Source: JANRLJ01 sp034437895 (GTDB lineage Bacteria; Chloroflexota; Anaerolineae; Aggregatilineales; Phototrophicaceae). Taken from it: 18,110 nt of DNA. Each line of letters opens with the position of its first letter. The first letter of the stretch is position 1. Location: the NCBI GenBank assembly GCA_034437895.1, contig DAOTTO010000369.1:1-18110 (forward strand). Reading direction: 5' to 3'. The position numbers were made by a program, and so were the translations under genes. The notes beneath the pieces were generated by a model. That model was not told where the DNA came from, ran no database searches, and was given only the letters and a program-made list of their open reading frames with translations. Positions 1 to 7,162 of this stretch are shown here, one piece after another.

Positions 1-59
1 CGCTCACCGCAGAGTTCGGAACTGGTGAGGTATCCCGAAGTGCCTATATTTTCAGTCCT
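1..59 (-). rRNA. rrf: Partial 5S ribosomal RNA, 5' half, cut by the window edge
   Basis: Read on the minus strand, positions 1-47 carry ATAGGCACTTCGGGATACC followed by TTCCGAACTCTGCGGTGAGCG. This matches the 5S pattern of a loop A GUAG/ATAG, the GGGAnACC segment of helix II/III, the invariant CCGAAC of loop C and the following GnnGUnAAnC. The distance from ATAG to CCGAAC is 28 bases, against 29 in the E. coli 5S sequence as I recall it. The 5' end near 59 is extrapolated from E. coli and helix I cannot be checked, because the 3' strand lies outside the window. No 23S 3' end is recognisable upstream (to the right), so this copy looks detached from a 23S gene. The match is by eye only. Confidence 0.55.
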
Positions 60-91
60 AACGTAGCGCGACCTTAGCCGCACTGAGTCGG

Positions 92-143
92 GTAAGCATT
101 AGGGCTTTTAAAAGCCCCCGCTTTTAGGCGTGGGGATGCTTAC
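92..143. other. Compound hairpin beside the 5S rRNA
   Basis: GTAAGCAT at 92-99 pairs perfectly with ATGCTTAC at 136-143. Inside it lies a perfect 16-base palindrome, GGGCTTTTAAAAGCCC (102-117). An alternative arm (115-121 with 128-135) pairs CCCCCGC with GCGTGGGG around a 6-base loop with one bulged T. The two inner arms share bases 115-117 and are mutually exclusive. It lies about 33 bases upstream of the presumed 5S 5' end on the minus strand. It could be an rRNA processing stem or a terminator for a short leader. No clear run of T follows on either side, so its function is unknown. Confidence 0.5.
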
Positions 144-400
144 GTGTTCTCTATCGTTTTATAAAGGGGTATATTGCTGAGTTTTAGGTGCATTGAGATT
201 TAATCCAAAATTATTCACAAGTCGTATATTGATTAGGTCAAGGTTGTACACAGCCGCTCAGAAATGGATGAAAGTCTATGATAAAAGCGGAAACAACGGC
301 TGGCAACCGACAACCTGACGATTACCCTACGCTTATATTGACAAGCTAAGGAGTTATTGTACGCTGAGAATAATCAAAGATAAGTTCAGGAGTTAGCGAT
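144..400. other. Divergent non-coding gap
   Basis: This gap separates the minus-strand 5S rRNA from the plus-strand PPC-SH3 gene. It holds no credible reading frame and no tRNA-like T-loop that I can see. A TTGACA hexamer at 338-343 is followed after 16 bases by TACGCT (360-365), a poor -10, so it is only a weak candidate promoter for the downstream gene. TTGTACA occurs at 244-250 without an obvious partner. Promoters for both divergent transcripts are expected here but none is convincing. Confidence 0.4.
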
Positions 401-1087
401 ATGCAATTCAAAGTTCGTTCATTATGTGTCTTTATCCTCGTTGCAGTCTCCGCAATTTTCTTGGGAGCCTTCACAATTGCAGCCCAAAATACCAGTATCA
501 GCTATGGGCAAACAATTTCAGGGACAATCAACAGCGATTCCCCCTTTATCTATAGCTTTCGCGGCACACGGGGTGATGTGATTTCCATCACCATGATAGC
601 CACCAGTGGTGGTCTTGATCCTTTCCTCGCAATCTATGGTCGGGCTAGTTTAACACCTCTGGCAGAAAATGATGATTCCGGCGGTAGCACCAATGCAGCC
701 ATCATCAACTATACCCTGCCGGCGACACGGACGTACATTATCGAAGCTGGCAGAAAACCAGGAACAACCGCCACTGGCAATTTTGATTTACAGTTGACGC
801 TTATCAGTACCCGTGCAACGGTAACACCTACAGCAACACCCGCTGTTGCCGCTGGAAGTGGTCAGTTTTGCCGCGATACCTATTCGGTGCCAAATTATGC
901 GCGTTCCGCAGTCTCCAGCCTGCGTGTCCGCAGCGGTCCTGCCACGACATTTGGACGCATTGGGGCGATTACGCCTGCACAAAGCTATCAGGTATTGGGC
1001 TTTACCAACGGATGGTACTGCATTAACTTCAACGGACAAGAAGGGTTTGTCTCTGAACGTTTCGTCTTTATTGCGACCCAGCCCTAA
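401..1087 (+). CDS. Secreted protein with PPC domain and SH3b domain
   Basis: This 228-residue protein begins with a typical Sec signal peptide: basic residues, a hydrophobic stretch at about 9-27, and probable cleavage near AA-QN at 28-29. Residues about 32-131 form a bacterial pre-peptidase C-terminal (PPC) beta-sandwich, with the family signature of YSFRGTRGDVISITM followed by DPFLAIYG and a late YIIEAG strand. A threonine- and proline-rich linker (about 136-148) leads to a bacterial SH3 domain (about 160-225) with LRVRSGPATTFGRIG and GWYCI. Such pairs are found in extracellular proteins and usually mediate binding to cell wall or surface polymers. No catalytic domain is present. The ATG is supported by CAGGAG at 387-392, 8 bases upstream. 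An intrinsic terminator follows, so it is probably transcribed alone. Confidence 0.85.
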   Translation: MQFKVRSLCVFILVAVSAIFLGAFTIAAQNTSISYGQTISGTINSDSPFIYSFRGTRGDVISITMIATSGGLDPFLAIYGRASLTPLAENDDSGGSTNAAIINYTLPATRTYIIEAGRKPGTTATGNFDLQLTLISTRATVTPTATPAVAAGSGQFCRDTYSVPNYARSAVSSLRVRSGPATTFGRIGAITPAQSYQVLGFTNGWYCINFNGQEGFVSERFVFIATQP

Positions 1088-1116
1088 GTACAACGCAAAA
1101 TTTTAGAGAATTAGCG

Positions 1117-1150
1117 AAGGGATGTCACACCGGCATCCCTTATTTGTTTT
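1117..1150 (+). terminator. Rho-independent terminator after the PPC-SH3 gene
   Basis: AAGGGATG (1117-1124) pairs perfectly with CATCCCTT (1134-1141) across a 9-base loop, and the T-rich run ATTTGTTTT follows. It lies 30 bases after the stop codon at 1087 and separates this gene from the SRPBCC gene. Confidence 0.8.
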
Positions 1151-1242
1151 AAGTCTCACAAACCATTCATCTCATCATTATGAGGCATTATGCCGCATTT
1201 ATCATTATTACCTCATGATCGAAAATAGAAACGGAAATAACT

Positions 1243-1710
1243 ATGGAACAACCCATCAATGCCCACGTATATACCAAGCGTTCCGTGATGCAAACTACCC
1301 TTGAAAGCATGATTGCATTTCATCAAGACGCCTCAGCCCTTGCTAAACTCTCTCCACCGCCGATTTTTATGCAGCTTCATCATGACGGACGGACTTCCTT
1401 AACTGAGGGCGAGATCGATTTCACCCTGTGGTTTGGTCCCTTACCAATTCGTTGGCTGGCGCAGCATCAACCCGGCCCAACTTCCACTTCTTTTGCCGAT
1501 CTCATGCTGCGTGGCCCAATGGCCTACTGGCGGCATGAGCATATTTTTGAAAATGTCCCCGGTGGCGTAGCCCTCATTGATCGCGTCACATTCGCCCACA
1601 AATCCGGCTTACAAGGTCTGCTCACACGCTTGATGTTTGATGGACTTCCTCTCAGGTTTCTGTTCTTCTACCGTCACCTTCGTACCCGTAGGGTCGTAAC
1701 CCAAAAATAA
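1243..1710 (+). CDS. SRPBCC (START-like) family protein
   Basis: This protein of 155 residues has the look of a small SRPBCC/polyketide cyclase-like ligand-binding fold. An N-terminal strand (INAHVYTKRSVMQ) is followed by a helix that holds LAKLSPPP. A long central beta section contains LTEGEIDFTLWFGPLPIRW, and MAYWRHEHIFENVPGGVALIDRV is typical of the last strands, where the expression FE-VPGG-LIDRV recurs in the family. The C-terminal helix ends in LFFYRHLRTRR. There are no membrane segments and no signal peptide. Members bind hydrophobic ligands, and the substrate cannot be read from sequence. It precedes the CrtD-like desaturase by 88 bases on the same strand, so a link with carotenoid or lipid metabolism is possible but only contextual. 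The start ATG has a weak GGAA (1233-1236) upstream. Confidence 0.7.
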   Translation: MEQPINAHVYTKRSVMQTTLESMIAFHQDASALAKLSPPPIFMQLHHDGRTSLTEGEIDFTLWFGPLPIRWLAQHQPGPTSTSFADLMLRGPMAYWRHEHIFENVPGGVALIDRVTFAHKSGLQGLLTRLMFDGLPLRFLFFYRHLRTRRVVTQK

Positions 1711-1798
1711 GCTGACTTCAAATTTAACATCTTGCTCATCTATCCAAGTTAGAATATTCACACTATTCAATTTATTCTAATTATCCGAAACTTAGTCC

Positions 1799-3367
1799 AT
1801 GACATCACCTAGCGCCCCAAAAATTATCATCATCGGCTCCGGCATTGGTGGACTGACAACAGCCGCACTATTAGCTCAAGCAGGTTATGCGGTCACTGTA
1901 TTAGAAGCCCAAACCTACCCCGGCGGCTGCGCCAGCACTTATACCCATAAAGGGTTTAGATTCGAATCTGGTGCAACCGTTGTGGGGGGATTTCAGCCAG
2001 GTGGGCCCCACGCCGTCGCTGGCGAGAAACTCAATCTTGATTGGCCTGTCCATCCTCATGATCCGGCATGGGTGACACATTTGCCAGATCGGGATGTAGC
2101 CTTAACTCAGGACAATGCGGATGTAATTGCTAAGTTTCCTGGCACAGAACGTTTTTGGCAGCAGCAAAGCCGCATTGCAGATATTGCATGGAAGCTCTCG
2201 GCGCAAGGGTTGCCTTGGCCTCCGCGCAGCCTGCGCGAACTCTTTCAATTGATTAAAGTTGGATTGCTCAATTTCCCGCGTGATTTACAAGTACTTCCGT
2301 TTGCTTTTGCCAGCGTCTATGATTGGCTCAAATGGCATGGCCTTCATACCAATAAAACCTTTGTCCGTTTCTTAGATGCCCAACTGCTAATTTCAGCACA
2401 GACGACCACACCCAACGTGAATGCCCTCTATGGCGCGACGGCGCTCGATTTAGCGCGTCAAGGTGTTTATCATGTTGAAGGCGGTATTGGTGGAGTCGCG
2501 CAAACCCTGATTAATCGGCTTGAGGCGCTTGGCGGGAGCATTTTGTATCGTCACAGCGTGGAAAAAATCGAAGTGATTGATGGACGTGTTACAGGTGTTC
2601 ATGTGAGTCAGGGACGACGGACAAAAACACAGATATTTTTTCCAGCCGATTTTATAGTAGCGAATCTCACGCCTTGGAATTTAGACTCGCTTTTAGATCA
2701 AGCCAGCCCTTCTTCGTTACGGCGTGAGGTCAAACGGCGTGGTGATGGCTGGGGCGCTTTTGTCTTACATTTAGGGATTAAGGCCGATGCTCTACCAAAG
2801 AATTTACCCGATCATCATCAAATCATCATGGATATGGAAAGCCCACTCGGAGAAACACGCAGCATCTTTATCTCATTTTCTCCGGTTTGGGATACAAGCC
2901 GTGCGCCACAAGGACAACGTGCCGTGACTGTGACCACGCATACCCATGTGCGCCAATGGTGGGATTTGCTGGAACGTGACGAGGAGGCATATCATGCAAA
3001 AAAGCGAGATTACACCGAAAAGATAATCGCAAATATAGATCGAACTTTTCCCGGCTTTAAAAACGGCCTGACTTTGATTCTTCCCGGTACACCTGTCACG
3101 TACAATTTTTATACCGAGCGTCATTTAGGCATGGTAGGCGGATTCCCCCAAACCTCGTTATTGAAAATGCGTGGGCCGCGTACCGGAATCTCAAATTTAC
3201 GCTTAGTCGGCGATTCAATCTTTCCGGGTCAATCCACTGCCGGGGTCACGCTGGGTGCAATGCGTGTTGCTGAGGATGTAAAACGGGCTTTGTACGGGCA
3301 AAAAAGCCGCGTATCGACTGTGGATGATATTTCTCTTCCTTCGATGAGGGAAGAGCCTGCGTCATGA
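1799..3367 (+). CDS. crtD: CrtD-like carotenoid 3',4'-desaturase
   Basis: This 522-residue flavoprotein belongs to the phytoene desaturase superfamily. An FAD-binding Rossmann motif GSGIGG (13-18) is followed by the acidic residue at E36 and the PGGCAST segment at 41-47. The stretch that follows (GFRFESGATVVGGFQPGG, then DPAWVTHLPDR and FPGTERFWQQ, and later VRFLDAQLLISAQ) matches the cyanobacterial and Deinococcus C-3',4'-desaturase type rather than classic CrtI. The C-terminal FAD motif is LRLVGDSIFPGQSTAGVTLGAMRVAED. The expected reaction introduces a double bond at C-3',4' of a 1'-hydroxylated psi end, which fits the cruF gene further along. A related CrtH-like isomerase is the main alternative. 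The last 4 bases overlap the photolyase start (ATGA), so the two are translationally coupled. No strong ribosome binding site precedes the start. Confidence 0.82.
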   Translation: MTSPSAPKIIIIGSGIGGLTTAALLAQAGYAVTVLEAQTYPGGCASTYTHKGFRFESGATVVGGFQPGGPHAVAGEKLNLDWPVHPHDPAWVTHLPDRDVALTQDNADVIAKFPGTERFWQQQSRIADIAWKLSAQGLPWPPRSLRELFQLIKVGLLNFPRDLQVLPFAFASVYDWLKWHGLHTNKTFVRFLDAQLLISAQTTTPNVNALYGATALDLARQGVYHVEGGIGGVAQTLINRLEALGGSILYRHSVEKIEVIDGRVTGVHVSQGRRTKTQIFFPADFIVANLTPWNLDSLLDQASPSSLRREVKRRGDGWGAFVLHLGIKADALPKNLPDHHQIIMDMESPLGETRSIFISFSPVWDTSRAPQGQRAVTVTTHTHVRQWWDLLERDEEAYHAKKRDYTEKIIANIDRTFPGFKNGLTLILPGTPVTYNFYTERHLGMVGGFPQTSLLKMRGPRTGISNLRLVGDSIFPGQSTAGVTLGAMRVAEDVKRALYGQKSRVSTVDDISLPSMREEPAS

Positions 3368-4809
3368 TTTCCTCTCCTCGTCCTGTCATTCACTGGTTTC
3401 GCCGCGATCTACGCTTAAGTGATAATCTTGCGCTTCATGCTGCTATTTACACTGATGCGCCTGTGATTCCATTGTTTATCTTTGACCCCGCAATTCTCAA
3501 AAGTGATCGCAGCGGGGCTGCACGTATGGCCTTTTTGCTCAAGGGTCTCGCTGCACTAGATTCTCATCTGCGTCATTATGGCTCTCGACTGCTCATAAGG
3601 CGCGGGAAACCGTTTGATGTGCTGCGTGATCTCATTTTGGAGACGGGTACGTCGGCTATTTACTTTAATCGGGATTATTCACCGTTTGCGGTAAAACGCG
3701 ATGAGGCGATTATTCAAGCCTATTCAATCCCCATTCACATCTATGATGATGCGCTGTTGCTCCCGCCCGGCAAGGTAATGACCGCTGAAGATAAGCCCTA
3801 TACTGTTTATACCCCTTTTAAAAATAACTGGCGCAAACATAATAAGCCGGAAATCTCTAAAATTAGTATCCGAAGCGATCATTTTCATACTTTGGAGGAT
3901 ATTGCCGCTCACGATTTGCCTATACTTGGCGAGTTAGGATTTTCTGATACCTTTGATTTACCCGATGCCAGCGAAAATGTAGCGCAACATAATCTCGCCA
4001 GCTTTATGGAGCGCGATATTTATGCTTATAGTGAAGGAAGAAACCGTTTAACCGCGCAGCCTTTCGCCGAGAAACGCCCAGCAGGTTCATCCTATTTATC
4101 GCCTTATTTCCGTTTTGGAATACTTTCACCTCGTCAAGCCTATTGGTCAGCGCGTGATGCTTTTGCCCAAGCTGGATCGGAGCAGGCAAGCGAGTCTGTA
4201 TCTACTTGGGTAGATGAACTCATCTGGCGGGAATTTTATATGCACATTATGGTTCACTTCCCACACGTAGATAAAGGTAATTTCCGTCCTCAATATGATG
4301 GTTTACAATGGCGTTATGCGCCGGATGAACTGCAAGCATGGCAGGAGGGTCAAACAGGCTATCCTGTCGTGGATGCTGCCATGCGCCAGTTGTGTCAAGT
4401 CGGATGGATGCCGAATCGTGCGCGGATGATTGTCGCCAGTTTTTTGACGAAAGACCTGTTTATTCACTGGCAAGAAGGTGAACGCCATTTTATGCATTGG
4501 CTGATTGATGGTGATCCCGCAGCTAATAATGGTGGTTGGCAGTGGGCGGCTGGCACCGGTACGGATGCACAGCCTTATTTCCGTATCTTTAATCCGGTCT
4601 CGCAATCGCAAAAATTTGACCCTCAAGGCGATTATATTCGCTATTGGCTGCCTGAACTGCGCGATGTCCCCGTTAAGTTTATTCATGTACCCTGGCAAAT
4701 GCCCTCGCCACCAAAAAATTATCCACCGCCGATGGTCGATCATAGTATGGCGCGAGAACGAACTTTAGCCGCATTTAAAGTTTTAAAAATCGAGGAAAAC
4801 AATTTATGA
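3364..4809 (+). CDS. phrB: Class I CPD DNA photolyase
   Basis: This 481-residue protein matches photolyases along its whole length. The N-terminal Rossmann domain starts HWFRRDLRLSDN (10-21), which in the family holds the antenna chromophore. The FAD-binding helical domain includes RPAGSSYLSPYFRFG (about 238-252), ELIWREFYMHI and NNGGWQWAAGTGTDAQPYFR (388-407). The electron-transfer tryptophan triad of E. coli photolyase (W306, W359, W382) is matched by W316, W369 and W392, all shifted by 10. It uses blue light to split cyclobutane pyrimidine dimers. Its length is normal. It overlaps crtD upstream and the hydrolase downstream by 4 bases each, so this is one translation unit. Photolyase next to carotenoid genes is a known light-protection arrangement. 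The start ATG sits within the crtD stop. Confidence 0.93.
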   Translation: MISSPRPVIHWFRRDLRLSDNLALHAAIYTDAPVIPLFIFDPAILKSDRSGAARMAFLLKGLAALDSHLRHYGSRLLIRRGKPFDVLRDLILETGTSAIYFNRDYSPFAVKRDEAIIQAYSIPIHIYDDALLLPPGKVMTAEDKPYTVYTPFKNNWRKHNKPEISKISIRSDHFHTLEDIAAHDLPILGELGFSDTFDLPDASENVAQHNLASFMERDIYAYSEGRNRLTAQPFAEKRPAGSSYLSPYFRFGILSPRQAYWSARDAFAQAGSEQASESVSTWVDELIWREFYMHIMVHFPHVDKGNFRPQYDGLQWRYAPDELQAWQEGQTGYPVVDAAMRQLCQVGWMPNRARMIVASFLTKDLFIHWQEGERHFMHWLIDGDPAANNGGWQWAAGTGTDAQPYFRIFNPVSQSQKFDPQGDYIRYWLPELRDVPVKFIHVPWQMPSPPKNYPPPMVDHSMARERTLAAFKVLKIEENNL

Positions 4810-5807
4810 AAAAACAATTTATTATCTTAATTGCCTTTTGCTTGATGCTTCTTGTAATACCGGCTCAAGCGCAGGAAGAAGTCACGCCACAAGATTTAGC
4901 CGATCCCGATGGTCACTTCATTGAGATTGATAACGCTCAAATTTATTATGTCGAGCGCGGATCATCCGATGACCCGGCAATTATGCTGCTGCACGGCTTT
5001 GGCGGCTCAACCTTTACATGGCGCGACAATATGGATCCTTTGGTGGATGCCGGGTATCGTGTTATCGCCTTTGATCGCCCCCCTTATGGGTTGTCGGATA
5101 AAAACCCTGACCTAGACTTTACGCCGCAGGGATACGCCCTTTTAACTTCTGCTTTGATGGATGCACTGAATATTGAAACCGCTGTACTCGTCGGTCACAG
5201 CGCGGGGGGGGCAGTAATCGCACAATTTGCGATTGATTATCCTGAAAGAGTAGATGGTTTGGTGTTTGTGGCGGGGGCGCTTGGTGGACGTGCCGATGCC
5301 GCAACTTCAACAGAGGATACTCCCGAACCCGATGGGCAAAGCAACAACAGCGCATTAAGTGGCTTATTTTCCGCGGCGGCTGGGCTTGATCCTCATTCAC
5401 CTTTAGCGCAGGCGGCTGTGCGTACTTTTGTTACGCCGGAGCGTTTCGTCGAAATTCTCACTAGTGCTTATTATGATCCCGCCATTGTGACCGATGAAGT
5501 TGCTCTAGGCTATCAGCGTATTTTGCAAGTATCCGGTTGGGAGGTAGGATTTTTAGCCATCCTCAGCGCCCCCGATGAACCAATTGATCTGGATTTGCTT
5601 GCAGCCACAATCGATGAGAATGCCATTCTTGTGTTGTTAATCTGGGGGCAGGATGATAGTTGGGTGCCGATGACAGCGGGACAACTTCTGCGCGATCTAC
5701 TCCCAAATTCACAGTGGATAACTTATCCCCAGATAGGCCATTTACCGATGGAAGAAAATATTGAGCAGTTCAATCGTGATCTTCTAGCATTCTTAGCCTC
5801 TTTTTGA
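4806..5807 (+). CDS. Exported alpha/beta hydrolase
   Basis: This 333-residue protein starts with a signal peptide (MKK, hydrophobic stretch 5-20, probable cleavage after AQA at 20-22), so it should act outside the membrane or be anchored to it. The alpha/beta hydrolase core has the oxyanion motif HGFGG (63-67), the nucleophile elbow GHSAGG with Ser132, the acid Asp284 in WGQDDSWVP and His312 in IGHLPMEE. The cap region at about 160-235 is acidic and rich in small residues. Together these suggest an active serine hydrolase, esterase or lipase-like; the substrate is unknown. No cysteine follows the signal peptide in a lipobox. The ATG overlaps the photolyase stop by 4 bases, so the gene is co-translated with phrB even though its product is exported. 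Confidence 0.85.
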   Translation: MKKQFIILIAFCLMLLVIPAQAQEEVTPQDLADPDGHFIEIDNAQIYYVERGSSDDPAIMLLHGFGGSTFTWRDNMDPLVDAGYRVIAFDRPPYGLSDKNPDLDFTPQGYALLTSALMDALNIETAVLVGHSAGGAVIAQFAIDYPERVDGLVFVAGALGGRADAATSTEDTPEPDGQSNNSALSGLFSAAAGLDPHSPLAQAAVRTFVTPERFVEILTSAYYDPAIVTDEVALGYQRILQVSGWEVGFLAILSAPDEPIDLDLLAATIDENAILVLLIWGQDDSWVPMTAGQLLRDLLPNSQWITYPQIGHLPMEENIEQFNRDLLAFLASF

Positions 5808-5881
5808 TTGATGTTCATTAGGTTCTCAGCACAGACTTAGATCCTGTTTAAAGGGATAAATTAAGCTGTGATGAGTTGAAC

Positions 5882-5887
5882 AAGGAG
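5882..5887 (+). promoter_or_regulatory. Strong ribosome binding site without a normal start codon
   Basis: AAGGAG lies 8 bases before ATC (5896) and 5 bases before another ATC (5893), but 23 bases before the first standard start, GTG at 5911. No in-frame ATG, GTG or TTG lies at the expected distance, and an in-frame TGA closes the frame at 5872-5874. The codons between read I-S-R-D-R-V-R-Q and look like coding sequence. Confidence 0.6.
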
Positions 5888-5910
5888 AAATAATCATCAG
5901 TCGAGATAGA

Positions 5911-6447
5911 GTGCGCCAAATTGCGAATGTTTTCGCCGTAGTCGGCACAATTGCATTTAATGGCTGGCTGGTTGTCTTTCATTATGAACAATTTGTCTTG
6001 AGCGTGCTTCCTATTGTATTTCTACTTGGTACGCTTATCCTCCTTTACTTGCGTATGGGTATTGCTAAAACGCGTGTTTCGCCCCGTGATGAGCTGCTCA
6101 TCCATATCCTTTTTAGTGTTTACCTTGGCTGGATAACGGCGGCTGTTATGATGAATACAACCTATATCCTGCATCACGAAGGGTTTAGAGATAATGCAGA
6201 AGCATGGACAGTAATTTTATTCGTCGTTTCGGCTGGATTAGGCGTTACAGCGCTGCTTAGCCGCCATGACATGGCTTATGCACTCGTCATCATATGGGCA
6301 TTGGGCTTTATTGGTATTCGTTATCAGGAGACTGATCTGATTGCGTCTAGTGCGTTTGTTGTAGCTGGGATCACCTTCGCAGCGATTATCCTGAGCTTCT
6401 TTATCCATCCAGTGAGCAACCAATTAATTCAGAAGCAGAGTATATAA
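5911..6447 (+). CDS. TspO-like (tryptophan-rich sensory) membrane protein, shortened
   Basis: From GTG at 5911 the product is 178 residues with about five hydrophobic segments. From memory of the larger tryptophan-rich sensory protein family of about 250 residues, the N-terminal RQIANVFAVVGTIAFN and the segments HYEQF (24-28), YLRMG (46-50), SVYLGWITAAVMMN (69-82), EAWTVI (97-102) and ALVIIWAL (124-131) all fit in order. The block usually found between the first segment and the HYE segment, about 60-80 residues, is missing here. TspO/CrtK relatives occur near carotenoid and tetrapyrrole genes and bind porphyrins or sterols, but a role here is inference. The start is uncertain: the good ribosome binding site points to an ATC near 5896, and GTG is only the first standard codon. 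The next gene follows 3 bases after the stop. Confidence 0.55.
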   Translation: MRQIANVFAVVGTIAFNGWLVVFHYEQFVLSVLPIVFLLGTLILLYLRMGIAKTRVSPRDELLIHILFSVYLGWITAAVMMNTTYILHHEGFRDNAEAWTVILFVVSAGLGVTALLSRHDMAYALVIIWALGFIGIRYQETDLIASSAFVVAGITFAAIILSFFIHPVSNQLIQKQSI

Positions 6448-6450
6448 AAC

Positions 6451-6999
6451 ATGGCCCGTCAGTTAAAAATAGGTGATATTGCGCCTAACTTCGCGTTGTT
6501 GAATGCAGCAAATGAGACTGTCCATTTACAGGACTTGTGGGCAATCCGCCCTACACTGCTAAGTTTTATTCGGCATTTTGGCTGTCTTTTTTGTCGGGAA
6601 TGGCTCTCTCAGTTAGAACAGCACAAAGACGTTTTAAGCGATGCAGGGATTCAAGTGCTGGTTGTGGCGATGGGACAACCTAAGCACATTACCCGTTATT
6701 GTGGCAGACTTGCGCCGAGTATTGATTGTGTTGTTCATGAAACGACACAACCGTATGATGCCTATGGCTTGATACAAGGGTCATGGAAGGAGTTTGTTAG
6801 CTTCGATGTCTTGAAAGCTGGTGTACATGCTTACTTCAAAGGTCATACGACAGGCCAAATGATCGGAGATCCGCGCATGATGCCAGGCTCATTTATCGTC
6901 GATCAACAGGGCAAAATTGCTTATTCATACTACAGCGAACACGTAGCCGATCATCCTGATATAGCGACACTTGTTCGCGTTGTGCAAGGGAAGCATTAG
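6451..6999 (+). CDS. Peroxiredoxin-like (AhpC/TSA, PRXL2-type) protein
   Basis: This 182-residue protein has a thioredoxin-like fold. The N-terminal LKIGDIAPNFALLNAANETVHL is the standard AhpC/TSA opening. A CxxC pair, C45-L-F-C48, sits in RHFGCLFCREW, as in the PRXL2 / AhpC-TSA-2 branch, where classic peroxiredoxins have a single peroxidatic cysteine in a TxxC motif. Further cysteines are C84 and C93. The late segment PGSFIVDQQGKIAYSYYSEHVADHPD is typical of the family. It probably reduces peroxides or disulfides in the cytoplasm, but activity in this branch is poorly defined. It starts 3 bases after the TspO-like stop, so the two are co-transcribed, and a role in oxidative or light stress fits the context. 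Confidence 0.82.
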   Translation: MARQLKIGDIAPNFALLNAANETVHLQDLWAIRPTLLSFIRHFGCLFCREWLSQLEQHKDVLSDAGIQVLVVAMGQPKHITRYCGRLAPSIDCVVHETTQPYDAYGLIQGSWKEFVSFDVLKAGVHAYFKGHTTGQMIGDPRMMPGSFIVDQQGKIAYSYYSEHVADHPDIATLVRVVQGKH

Positions 7000-7021
7000 A
7001 GCATTAAACTGTTGTTTGTGA

Positions 7022-7043
7022 GTACTGTTAAATTAAGCTGTAC
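7022..7043. promoter_or_regulatory. Imperfect palindrome upstream of crtB, possible operator
   Basis: The 163-base gap before crtB (7000-7162) is the likely site of the promoter for the long operon. At 7022-7043 GTAC at each end flanks TTAA-A-TTAA in the centre, giving an imperfect dyad with one unequal spacer base. TGTACAAC at 7039-7046 is the reverse complement of GTTGTACA at 243-250. CATAAT at 7099-7104 could be a -10 box but has no good -35. Binding by any regulator is a guess. Confidence 0.25.
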
Positions 7044-7162
7044 AACCTTCTAATAGCCTTCTAATTCATTCTTCATCTCGTCTTATGTGATGTAAGATCA
7101 TAATTTCGACGAATTATTGTGGCTCTATGTTACATTTCGTTACCCGCTAAAGCGAGCATTAA

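Noticed and set aside
1122..1304. Short frame between the PPC-SH3 and SRPBCC genes
   Set aside because: It begins inside the terminator hairpin, has His/Tyr-rich random composition and overlaps the SRPBCC start.
4303..4743. Minus-strand open frame of 146 codons
   Set aside because: It lies wholly opposite the strongly conserved FAD domain of the photolyase and shows no family features.
7086..7104. CRP-like site TGTGA-N7-TCATA before crtB
   Set aside because: The spacing is off by one and the second half-site is poor, so it is not distinguishable from chance.
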